From DATLOJ01 sp035536315 (GTDB taxonomy: Bacteria > Actinomycetota > CADDZG01 > JAHWKV01), in NCBI GenBank assembly GCA_035536315.1, contig DATLOJ010000139.1, positions 1 to 20,396 on the forward strand: a stretch of DNA of 20,396 nucleotides, written 5' to 3'. Numbering within the stretch: position 1 is the stretch's first letter; every line of letters begins with the position of its first letter. The translations under genes were made by a program, and so were the position numbers. The notes below the pieces were generated by a model that ran no database searches, had not been told where the DNA came from, and worked only from the letters and a program-made list of their open reading frames with translations. This document shows, piece by piece, positions 1 through 6,741 of this stretch.

Positions 1-120
1 GACGCTCCCCGTCAGGGGGCGGCATGCAGCACACTTTGCCGGATCTCTACTCCCCCTGGGCGCGCCCCATAGAGAGCCGGCCATGGAACTTTTCCGACGC
101 ATTTCGCGAGGAGGTGGGGG
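1..120. other. Non-coding leader upstream of dnaA, left edge
   Basis: I see no supportable gene here. The segment begins with a small CCCC-gtca-GGGG hairpin (7-18) and ends with the purine-rich AGGAGG (109-114) that serves the open frame starting at 121. Actinobacteria usually have rpmH on the opposite strand upstream of dnaA; it is not present, so it must lie beyond the left edge if it exists. No convincing -35/-10 pair for dnaA was found. Confidence 0.4.
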
Positions 121-297
121 ATGGTCAGCAAGATTTCCACAAATGTGGACTCGGCTGTGGATAGATGCGTTTGGGCAGGTCAGAGCATCGAAAATGGGGC
201 CCTGCCCCCCCGTCAAGTGGCACCCAAGGGGGTTCCCGCCATGTGGACAAACACCAGGATTTTCGCGCCGGGTGCCGGCGAGGAGGCAGGGCATTGA
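121..297 (+). CDS. Candidate 58-codon leader ORF, coupled to dnaA
   Basis: This short frame encodes a 58-residue peptide that I do not recognise. It begins with ATG six bases after a perfect AGGAGG (109-114). Its TGA stop (295-297) overlaps the probable dnaA TTG start (294-296) as TTGA, and the dnaA Shine-Dalgarno site (281-286) lies inside its last codons. That layout is what translational coupling looks like: ribosomes finishing the leader would deliver initiation to dnaA. The peptide has no signal sequence, membrane segment or motif, and its codons run straight through the DnaA-box cluster. DnaA bound there could therefore affect both transcription and leader translation. It may instead be chance in a purine-rich leader. 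A second in-frame ATG is at 241. Confidence 0.4.
   Translation: MVSKISTNVDSAVDRCVWAGQSIENGALPPRQVAPKGVPAMWTNTRIFAPGAGEEAGH
133..250. promoter_or_regulatory. DnaA-box cluster upstream of dnaA
   Basis: Sites resembling TTWTNCACA crowd this stretch. The best is TTGTCCACA on the minus strand at 242-250, the favoured actinobacterial form. One-mismatch sites are ATTTCCACA at 133-141 (plus) and CTATCCACA at 156-164 (minus); GAGTCCACA at 144-152 (minus) is weaker. They mix orientations and sit 40-160 bases before the dnaA start. They probably serve dnaA autoregulation, one arm of the origin, or both. The sites are seen directly; the role is inferred. Confidence 0.6.
281..286 (+). promoter_or_regulatory. 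Shine-Dalgarno site that fixes the dnaA start
   Basis: A perfect AGGAGG lies seven bases before TTG 294 and sixteen before the alternative GTG 303. The spacing favours TTG 294 as the dnaA start. The next in-frame ATG (165) lies far upstream and would add a tail that does not look like DnaA. Confidence 0.7.
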
Positions 298-1649
298 CCG
301 GCGTGGCCCGATCCGGCAATGAGATCTGGGGCAGTGCTACCGAACTCATCAAGTCCCGGCTCGCCAACCCCATCTACCGTTCGTGGTTCGAGCCGATCAA
401 GCCCAGTGAGATCGTTGACTCCAAGCTGACGCTGTTCGTCCCTAGCAAGTTCGCAAAGGATTGGATCGAGCCTCGGTACCTGCCGCTTATTGCCGGGGCC
501 GTCTCGAGCGCCGCGGGGGTTGACATAGAGATCGAGCTCGAGATCGACTCACAGGCCGCGCCGCATCCGGCGGCATCTCCAGCCCCCGAAAGCGCAAGGG
601 ACCTCAAAAAACCCGTCCTGAACGCCCGCTACACGTTCGACTCGTACGTAATCGGTGCCTCTAACCGTTTCGCTCACGCTGCGGCCTTGGCGGTCGCGGA
701 GGCACCGGGGCGCGCGTACAACCCGTTGTTTGTCTACGGAGGCGTCGGGCTTGGCAAGACGCACCTGCTCCACGCTATCGGCCAGTACGTGCACGAGACG
801 CAGCCGACCTCGACGGTCAGGTACGTGTCCAGCGAGCAGTTCACCAACGAGTTCATCGCCTCGGTCGGTGACCCCGGACGCATCGCTGGGTTCAAAAGAC
901 GCCACAGAGGGACCGATGTGCTTCTGGTCGACGACGTCCAGTTCTTCGAAGGCAAGGAGGCCACCGTCGAGGAGTTCTTCCACACCTTCAACACTCTCTA
1001 CGACGCGGGCAAGCAGATAGTTCTCACCTCGGACAGAGCTCCAAAGAGCCTCGGGCTCGATGAGCGCGTCCATTCGAGGTTCGAGTGGGGCCTGATCACG
1101 GACGTGCAGCCCCCGGACCTGGAGACCAGGATCGCCATCCTGCGCAAAAAGGCAGAGTTCGAAGGCGTCGGGCACCTCCCAGACGACGTGCTGGCCTACA
1201 TGGCCTCGCGAATCGAGTCGAACATCCGTGAGCTCGAGGGGGCCTTGATAAGGGTCGTTGCTTTCGCAAGCCTGGACCGCAGCACGGTCACGGTCGGGCT
1301 CGCCGAGACGGTTCTCAAGGACCTGTATCCCGAGAGCGGGCCCGGCTCTATAACGGCCGAGGTCATCATCTCCGAGGTGGCCAGGTACTTCGAGCTCAGC
1401 GTGGACGAGCTGAACTCAATGAAAAGGGACCGGAACCTGGTTCACGCCCGTCACATTGCGATGTACCTGTGCAGGGAGCTGACTCAGCTTTCGCTGCCGC
1501 AAATCGGGCTTGGGTTTGGGGGCCGGGATCACACGACCGTCATGCACGCGGTTCGCAAAGTCTCCAAATCAATGGCGGAGAAGAGGGCCACTTACAACCA
1601 GATCCAGGAACTCACAGGCCGTATCCGAAACAGGGTGAAGAACCTGTGA
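294..1649 (+). CDS. dnaA: Chromosomal replication initiator protein DnaA
   Basis: DnaA binds origin DnaA boxes as an ATP-dependent filament, opens the duplex and recruits the helicase. From TTG 294 the protein has 451 residues. Domain I (about 1-80) starts with the expected NEIW..A...I helix. A short Ala/Pro-rich linker (about 87-107) follows. The AAA+ core has Walker A GGVGLGKTH (149-157) and Walker B LLVDD (210-214). Near the C terminus is the DnaA signature GFGGRDHTTVMHAVRKV, preceded by IAMYLCRELT. The usual Gln before IAMYL is His here. The start rests on AGGAGG seven bases upstream; GTG 303 is possible but too far from it. The gene overlaps a candidate leader frame by TTGA and is followed by the AT-rich origin segment. 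Confidence 0.97.
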   Translation: MTGVARSGNEIWGSATELIKSRLANPIYRSWFEPIKPSEIVDSKLTLFVPSKFAKDWIEPRYLPLIAGAVSSAAGVDIEIELEIDSQAAPHPAASPAPESARDLKKPVLNARYTFDSYVIGASNRFAHAAALAVAEAPGRAYNPLFVYGGVGLGKTHLLHAIGQYVHETQPTSTVRYVSSEQFTNEFIASVGDPGRIAGFKRRHRGTDVLLVDDVQFFEGKEATVEEFFHTFNTLYDAGKQIVLTSDRAPKSLGLDERVHSRFEWGLITDVQPPDLETRIAILRKKAEFEGVGHLPDDVLAYMASRIESNIRELEGALIRVVAFASLDRSTVTVGLAETVLKDLYPESGPGSITAEVIISEVARYFELSVDELNSMKRDRNLVHARHIAMYLCRELTQLSLPQIGLGFGGRDHTTVMHAVRKVSKSMAEKRATYNQIQELTGRIRNRVKNL

Positions 1650-1908
1650 TTAAACAGGCGCTACCCACAGCGCTTCTCGAACCCTGTGAACCGGGCCGTC
1701 TGCATCCCCACTTCGTTCATACCGCCACACCTGCCCTGACCAGCCAAAACAGTGCTTATCAACAGAAGGTTGTCCCTTATTACAACTACTTAGATATTTG
1801 AAATAAGAAAACGAGAAGAACCTTTGGGGTGCATAACTCCCCGGTAAACCCAAGGGTTGTCACACCCCACCACTACGATGCAAACGGCACTTAGAAGGAG
1901 TTTGGAAC
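1650..1908. other. dnaA-dnaN intergenic region, probable oriC unwinding element
   Basis: This gap of about 260 bases is the usual actinobacterial oriC position. Its middle (about 1776-1815) is strikingly AT-rich for this genome. A DnaA-box-like TTATCAACA (1756-1764, one mismatch) precedes a GC-containing spacer and then the triplets TTA TTA CAA CTA CTT (1777-1791). On the opposite strand these read 3'-AAT AAT GTT GAT GAA, close to the DnaA-trio pattern. A small hairpin GCGCT/AGCGC (1658-1673) follows the dnaA stop, and an AACCC-AA-GGGTT inverted repeat lies at 1847-1858. Perfect DnaA boxes are absent here and the better ones lie upstream of dnaA. The promoter of dnaN must also be in this gap but is not obvious. 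Confidence 0.65.
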
Positions 1909-3003
1909 ATGCAGATTCAAGGCGATAAAGAAGCACTGGTCGAGGTGGGCCAGTCGGTACTTCGGCTTGTGTCCCCCCGGGCGACGCTCCCGGTTCTCGG
2001 CGGAGTAAGGATCACTGCAGAGAAAGAAAAAGTGCAGTTCGCTGCGACAGATCTCGAAGTATTCGTGACTGTCGACTCCGAATTTGCGGTTGGTGAGCCC
2101 GGCTCGATTGTTGTTCCAGGCCGGCTGTTCGGCGAGATCCTGCGGAGCCTGCCGAGCGGAAAAGTTTCGATCGAAGGTAGCGAGGGTGAAATCAGGATCG
2201 CGGCCGGAAGGACCGAGTTCTCTGTTACGGGATACCCCGTTGCGGACTTTCCTCAGCCCCCCACCGTCGAGGAGACCAAAGTCGGCAGGGTGGCCGGAGC
2301 AGAGCTCTCGAGGGCGCTGCGACAGGTGGTTCGCGCTGCGTCGGTCGACGAAGCCAGGCCGGTTCTCACCGGTGTCCTGTGGTCCTTCGAGGAAGAAACG
2401 CTTCGCCTTGTAGCGACCGACAGCTACCGGCTTGCGGTTCGCGAGCTTCAGGTGAAGGAAGGGCCCGGCGAGGGGTCGGCGATCATCCCCGGAAGGGCGC
2501 TCGCCGAGTTCGGCCGGCACCTTTCAGGTGACGAGGAGGCAGAAGTTTGGCTCGGAGAGTCACAAGCGGCCTTCAGTACTAAGAAAGTAAGGCTCGTAAC
2601 CAGGCTCATCGAAGGCGAGTTTCCGAACTGGCGGCACCTGATCCCCGAGGCTTATCCAAGTTCCCTGACCATCAACCGCGAGGCGTTCTTGAGCTCGGTG
2701 GAGAGGGTCGGGCTTGTGGCCAGGGCAAACACTCCGGTCAAGTTCCATCTCGGCGAAGAGGTGCAACTCACGGCCACCGAAGCCGGCGTTGCCGACGCGG
2801 TTGAGGTTGTCGAGGGAGCCGAATATTCCGGCGAGCCGATGATCATCGCGTTCAACCCGAAGTTCTTTACGGACGGTCTGGACGGTCTTGACTCAGAAAA
2901 AGCGGTTCTGAAAGTCATCGATCCAAGCAAGCCGGCGATCCTGCAAGGGTTCGAGCAGCCAGAGTTCACCTACCTGCTGATGCCTGTCCGGTTGATGGGT
3001 TAG
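1909..3003 (+). CDS. dnaN: DNA polymerase III sliding clamp, beta subunit
   Basis: The beta clamp forms a ring dimer that tethers DNA polymerase III and repair enzymes to DNA. The 364-residue length is normal. The sequence shows the three-fold clamp repeat, with family segments such as RATLPVLGGVRI near the N terminus and LVATDSYRLAVRE in the middle domain. It ends with the expected YLLMPVRL, the conserved C terminus beside the client-peptide pocket. AAGGAG (1895-1900) lies eight bases before the ATG. recF begins seven bases after the stop, so the two genes are probably cotranscribed. Confidence 0.97.
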   Translation: MQIQGDKEALVEVGQSVLRLVSPRATLPVLGGVRITAEKEKVQFAATDLEVFVTVDSEFAVGEPGSIVVPGRLFGEILRSLPSGKVSIEGSEGEIRIAAGRTEFSVTGYPVADFPQPPTVEETKVGRVAGAELSRALRQVVRAASVDEARPVLTGVLWSFEEETLRLVATDSYRLAVRELQVKEGPGEGSAIIPGRALAEFGRHLSGDEEAEVWLGESQAAFSTKKVRLVTRLIEGEFPNWRHLIPEAYPSSLTINREAFLSSVERVGLVARANTPVKFHLGEEVQLTATEAGVADAVEVVEGAEYSGEPMIIAFNPKFFTDGLDGLDSEKAVLKVIDPSKPAILQGFEQPEFTYLLMPVRLMG

Positions 3004-3010
3004 TCGTGCC

Positions 3011-4105
3011 ATGGAAGTCGGTGAGCTGGATCTCGTCGACTTCCGTAATTACGAGTCGGCAAGAGTGGAGTTCGTCACAGGGCTGAATCTTGTCGAGGGC
3101 CGAAACGGCCAGGGCAAAACGAACCTGCTGGAAGCGGTCCACACACTGTCGGGTTTGGGTTCACACCGCACGAGCACGCTGGCCCCCCTTGTTCGTCATG
3201 GGGCCGAGTTTGCGGTCATTCGCTCGCGCGGCAAGGTGAAGGGCCGCAGTGTTTCGGTGGATGCGCAAATCCCGCGAACAGGCGGCATTCGGCTTCTCGT
3301 AAACAAGGTCGCCGCCTCGCGCAGCCCCGCCAATGACGCGCTTGTGTCGTGCGTGTTGTTCTCTCCGGAGGACCTTGCCCTGGTGAAGGGGGGGCCGGAG
3401 GAGCGGCGCAGGTTCATGGATCAGGCCGCATCGCGAATGCGCCCGCTTGCGACAACTGAGAGGCAGGAGTTCGAGCGCGCGCTGAAACAAAGAAACGGAG
3501 TGCTGAAGGCAGCATCGTTCTCGTCAAGGGCCGCGGGGCAGCTCGACGTTTGGACCGAGCAGCTCGTCAAGTCGGGATCGGTTGTGGTGCGCAACCGGCT
3601 CCGGGTCCTGGAAGCCATTGCGGCCAAGGTAACGGGGCATTACACCGAGGTGTCGGGAACCGGCGAAGGCCCGGCCCTCGTGTACGAGTCTTCGTGGATC
3701 CGGCCGGAGGACGACGACATCGAGGCGAGATTGCGGGCGGCGCTAGAGGCGGCGCAGCCTCGTGAGATCGAAAGGGGGGTCTCACTGGTCGGCCCCCACC
3801 GCGACGATCTTTTGATCTCGCTCGGCGCGGCCGACGCGCGCACATTCTCGTCGCAGGGGGAGCAGCGCAGCCTGGCCCTCGCACTTCGTCTTGCAGAGCG
3901 CGACCTGGTGAGCGAGGCACGGGGCGAGAGTCCGGTCCTATTGCTCGACGACGTCTTCTCGGAACTGGACGAGCAGAGACGTGCCCGGCTCGGCGAGCTG
4001 GTGCTTTCTTCGGGTCAGACGATCGCGACGGCGACCTCTGCGGCGGATCTTCCCCTCGAGCCCCAACGCTCTATCAAGATCGAGGCAGGGAAGGTGATGA
4101 GATGA
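3011..4105 (+). CDS. recF: DNA replication and repair protein RecF
   Basis: RecF is an SMC-like ATPase that helps RecO and RecR load RecA on gapped DNA at stalled forks. The 364-residue protein opens with the family pattern LDLVDFRNYESARVEF, then Walker A GRNGQGKTN and a serine-rich ABC-type signature around FSSQGEQRSLALALRLAE. Walker B is LLLDDVFSELD, with DVFSELD diagnostic of RecF. The start has only a weak ribosome site and sits seven bases after dnaN, suggesting coupled translation. The stop overlaps the next gene as ATGA. Confidence 0.96.
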   Translation: MEVGELDLVDFRNYESARVEFVTGLNLVEGRNGQGKTNLLEAVHTLSGLGSHRTSTLAPLVRHGAEFAVIRSRGKVKGRSVSVDAQIPRTGGIRLLVNKVAASRSPANDALVSCVLFSPEDLALVKGGPEERRRFMDQAASRMRPLATTERQEFERALKQRNGVLKAASFSSRAAGQLDVWTEQLVKSGSVVVRNRLRVLEAIAAKVTGHYTEVSGTGEGPALVYESSWIRPEDDDIEARLRAALEAAQPREIERGVSLVGPHRDDLLISLGAADARTFSSQGEQRSLALALRLAERDLVSEARGESPVLLLDDVFSELDEQRRARLGELVLSSGQTIATATSAADLPLEPQRSIKIEAGKVMR

Positions 4106-4584
4106 ATGGCGACCCCGATCCGGTTGCCGGCGTGCTGTCCCAGCTCGCTGCCAAGTGGGGGATCGAAAGCCCGCGCGAAACCGGCAGGTTGTTCAGTGCA
4201 TGGGTGCAGATAGTCGGCGCCGACGTCGCCCGCCGCTGCGAGCCCACCGCCTTGAAGGACGGGTGCCTTCGGGTCAGAACCGATTCCGCGGCATGGGCGG
4301 GAGAGCTCAAGTACCTGGCCCCCGAGATCATCCGAAGGGTCAACACCGAACTTGGAAAGACGGTTGTGACCTCGGTCAAAGCCTGGGTCGGAAAGCCCCG
4401 CGAAGGGGCCCCCAGAGCTCGGAAAAACCAGGCCGCAGAAGGCCTCGAGAGGCCGCTTCCGAAGCCGACGAAATTCCAGGAGGAGCAGGCCGCAAAGCTG
4501 ACCTCCGAGATACCGGATTCAAAGGTCGCAGAAGCGGCAAAAAAGGCCCTTCTAGCAGCCAAAATACGCAATGAGAACAGGTAG
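4102..4584 (+). CDS. dciA: DUF721 / DciA-family protein
   Basis: This 160-residue protein belongs to DUF721, whose best-studied member DciA loads or assists the replicative helicase DnaB in bacteria lacking DnaC or DnaI. The family core spans about residues 30-95: W..IVGADVARRCEP, then L..GCLRVRTDSAAWAGELKYLAPEIIRRVN. The rest is a basic, Ala-rich tail with likely helices and no clear domain, typical of actinobacterial members. The ATG overlaps the recF stop (ATGA), implying coupling, and the position between recF and gyrB is the standard actinobacterial one. The family call is firm. The helicase role is inferred from the family. Confidence 0.88.
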   Translation: MNGDPDPVAGVLSQLAAKWGIESPRETGRLFSAWVQIVGADVARRCEPTALKDGCLRVRTDSAAWAGELKYLAPEIIRRVNTELGKTVVTSVKAWVGKPREGAPRARKNQAAEGLERPLPKPTKFQEEQAAKLTSEIPDSKVAEAAKKALLAAKIRNENR

Positions 4585-4589
4585 TCCGA

Positions 4590-4598
4590 TGGTATACT
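4590..4598 (+). promoter_or_regulatory. Extended -10 promoter for gyrB
   Basis: TG-G-TATACT forms a near-perfect extended -10 element just after the DUF721 gene stop. Transcription would start near 4605, leaving a leader of about 64 bases before the gyrB ATG. No good -35 was found, which is usual for extended -10 promoters. It suggests that gyrBA can be expressed apart from the dnaN-recF unit. Confidence 0.55.
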
Positions 4599-4668
4599 TT
4601 TCACAGATTCCCAAGGGCCCAAATCAGTGCGTTCGGCCCTCCCAGAAAGGCACTTTTGGAGTATTCGC

Positions 4669-6741
4669 ATGAGCAATAAGCCGAGGTCTTCCGCGTCCGG
4701 AAACGGCGGTAAAGAGCCGCCCGCAAAGACGGCAAACAGACCCGCGACCCCAGGGGCGAACGGAGCAGACGGGAGCGTTCAGCCCGCAGGGAAAGCTCAG
4801 CCTCGCGCGGCCGCCAAAGTACCTTCGAAGCCCCGAGCGCAGAAGGAGTACACGGGCCAGGACATCGAGGTTCTCAAGGGCCTCAAGCCCGTACGGACAA
4901 GGCCAGGGATGTACATCGGTTCCACCGGCCCCCGGGGCCTTCATCACCTTGTTTACGAGGTAGTCGACAACGCAGTCGACGAGGCTCTCGCCGGCCGCTG
5001 CGACCGCATCGACGTAACCATTCGCAAGGACAACTCCGTGACCGTCAAAGACAACGGGGCCGGAATCCCAATCGATCCCCCGAAGGGCGAGCGCAGGCCA
5101 GCGGTCGAGGTAGTCCTCACCACCCTGCATGCCGGGGGAAAGTTCGGCGGGGAGGGTTATGCCGTCTCCGGCGGTCTGCACGGAGTCGGCGTCTCGGTCG
5201 TGAACGCCCTCTCGAAGGAGCTACAGGTCGAAGTTGCAAGAAATGGGGGCCTGTACGCGGCGAAGTTCGCCAGGGGCAAGACCACACAGCAGCTAAAGAA
5301 GGTCAAGTCTTTGTCGGACCCGAGCAAGACCGGGACAGCCGTGACGTTCTGGCCCGACCCCGAGATCTTCACGGAGACGACGGAGTTCGATTACGACACG
5401 ATCGCTAAGCGGTTGCGCGAGCTGTCCTACCTGACCCGCGGCGTCGAGATCCGTTTCAAGGACGAGCGGACCGATCAAAGCGACACGTACAAGGCCTCGG
5501 GAGGCATCGCGGACTTCGTAAAGGCTCTCTCCACCGGACGAGAGACACTGAACAAGGTCATCCATTTCGAAAAGCAGGGCGAGCGACGCGAGGTCGAAGT
5601 GGCCTTGATGTGGAACACCGGCTTCAACGAGTCCATTCACTCGTTCGCGAACACCATCAACACCCACGAGGGCGGCATGCACGAGGAGGGGTTCAAGAAG
5701 TCCCTCACCAACGTGTTCAACCGCTACTCGCGGACCAAAGGTCTTCTCAAGGAAAAGGAATCGCCTCTGCAAGGCGAGGACATCCGGGAGGGCCTCGTTG
5801 GCATCGTATCCGTGAAGCTCTCCGAGCCTCAGTTCGAGGGCCAGACGAAGACAAAGCTCGGCAACACCGAGATGCGCTCGTTCGTGGAGACCGCCGTCAA
5901 CGAAAAGCTGGGCGAATGGTTCGAGGAAAACCCGACCGAGGCAAAACGAGTATTCCTGAAGGCCCAGAGCGCTTCGAGGGCCCGCCTCGCCGCTAAAAAC
6001 GCGCGCGATATCGCGCGCAAGTCCGCATTCGACATCGGCAGCGGACTTCCCGGCAAGCTCGCCGACTGCGCATCCAAGGATCCCGCCGTCTCCGAGCTGT
6101 TCATTGTCGAAGGCGACTCCGCCGGCGGCAGCGCCAAGCAGGCCCGGAACCGCGAGGTACAGGCCATTCTCCCAATCAGGGGCAAGATCCTGAACGTCGA
6201 GAAAGCCAGGCTTCACAAAATGCTCGAGAACAAGGAGATCCAGGACCTCATCACGGGGATCGGGACCGGGATAGGTGAGGAGTTCAACCTTGCGAAGGCC
6301 CGGTACCACCACGTGATCACCATGACCGACGCCGATGTTGACGGCGCTCACATCCGCACGCTTCTGCTGACCTTTTTGTTCAGGCATATGCAACCGCTCA
6401 TCGATGCGGGCTACGTGTACGCCGCCCAGCCGCCGCTTTACAGCCTGCTGTTCGACGGAAAGAAGCACTACGTGTTCTCAGACGCCGAGCGCGACGAGCT
6501 GCTGAAGACCTTGCCCGAGAACAAGAAGGTCGAGATCTCCCGGTTCAAGGGCCTCGGAGAGATGGACGAAGACGAGCTTTGGAAGACGACGATGGACCCG
6601 GAGACTCGCGTGCTCAAGCGAATCACTCTGGACGACGCAGCGATAGCCGACGAAATGTTCACGATCCTCATGGGAGAAAACGTCGAGGCCCGCCGTGACT
6701 TCATAACCAAGAACGCCAAGTACGCAACCCTGGACGTATAA
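4669..6741 (+). CDS. gyrB: DNA gyrase subunit B
   Basis: GyrB supplies the ATPase of gyrase, which adds negative supercoils. From ATG 4669 the protein has 690 residues, with GGAG (4658-4661) seven bases upstream. The GHKL ATPase shows EVVDNAVDEA (97-106) and DNGAGIP (128-134). The transducer carries the QTK loop in FEGQTKTKLGN. The TOPRIM domain has EGDSAGGSAKQARNR, PIRGKILNVEKA and DADVDGAHIR, and the tail includes RFKGLGEMDEDELW. Residues 1-60 form an unusual Ala/Pro/Lys/Gly-rich, probably disordered extension before the first conserved segment (YTGQDIEVLKGL). An in-frame GTG at 4627 would lengthen it further but lacks support. gyrA begins directly after the stop, so the subunits are cotranscribed. 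Confidence 0.97.
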   Translation: MSNKPRSSASGNGGKEPPAKTANRPATPGANGADGSVQPAGKAQPRAAAKVPSKPRAQKEYTGQDIEVLKGLKPVRTRPGMYIGSTGPRGLHHLVYEVVDNAVDEALAGRCDRIDVTIRKDNSVTVKDNGAGIPIDPPKGERRPAVEVVLTTLHAGGKFGGEGYAVSGGLHGVGVSVVNALSKELQVEVARNGGLYAAKFARGKTTQQLKKVKSLSDPSKTGTAVTFWPDPEIFTETTEFDYDTIAKRLRELSYLTRGVEIRFKDERTDQSDTYKASGGIADFVKALSTGRETLNKVIHFEKQGERREVEVALMWNTGFNESIHSFANTINTHEGGMHEEGFKKSLTNVFNRYSRTKGLLKEKESPLQGEDIREGLVGIVSVKLSEPQFEGQTKTKLGNTEMRSFVETAVNEKLGEWFEENPTEAKRVFLKAQSASRARLAAKNARDIARKSAFDIGSGLPGKLADCASKDPAVSELFIVEGDSAGGSAKQARNREVQAILPIRGKILNVEKARLHKMLENKEIQDLITGIGTGIGEEFNLAKARYHHVITMTDADVDGAHIRTLLLTFLFRHMQPLIDAGYVYAAQPPLYSLLFDGKKHYVFSDAERDELLKTLPENKKVEISRFKGLGEMDEDELWKTTMDPETRVLKRITLDDAAIADEMFTILMGENVEARRDFITKNAKYATLDV

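Noticed and set aside
165..293. DnaA start at ATG 165, adding 43 residues
   Set aside because: The extra residues do not look like DnaA domain I and run through DnaA boxes, while AGGAGG at 281-286 points to TTG 294.
4627..4668. Earlier GTG start for gyrB
   Set aside because: It adds 14 residues unlike GyrB, and ATG 4669 has the better Shine-Dalgarno spacing.
5293..6468. Long open frame antisense to gyrB (391 codons)
   Set aside because: The sense strand encodes conserved gyrase motifs throughout. High-GC third positions commonly leave the opposite strand open, and no ribosome site or motif supports it.
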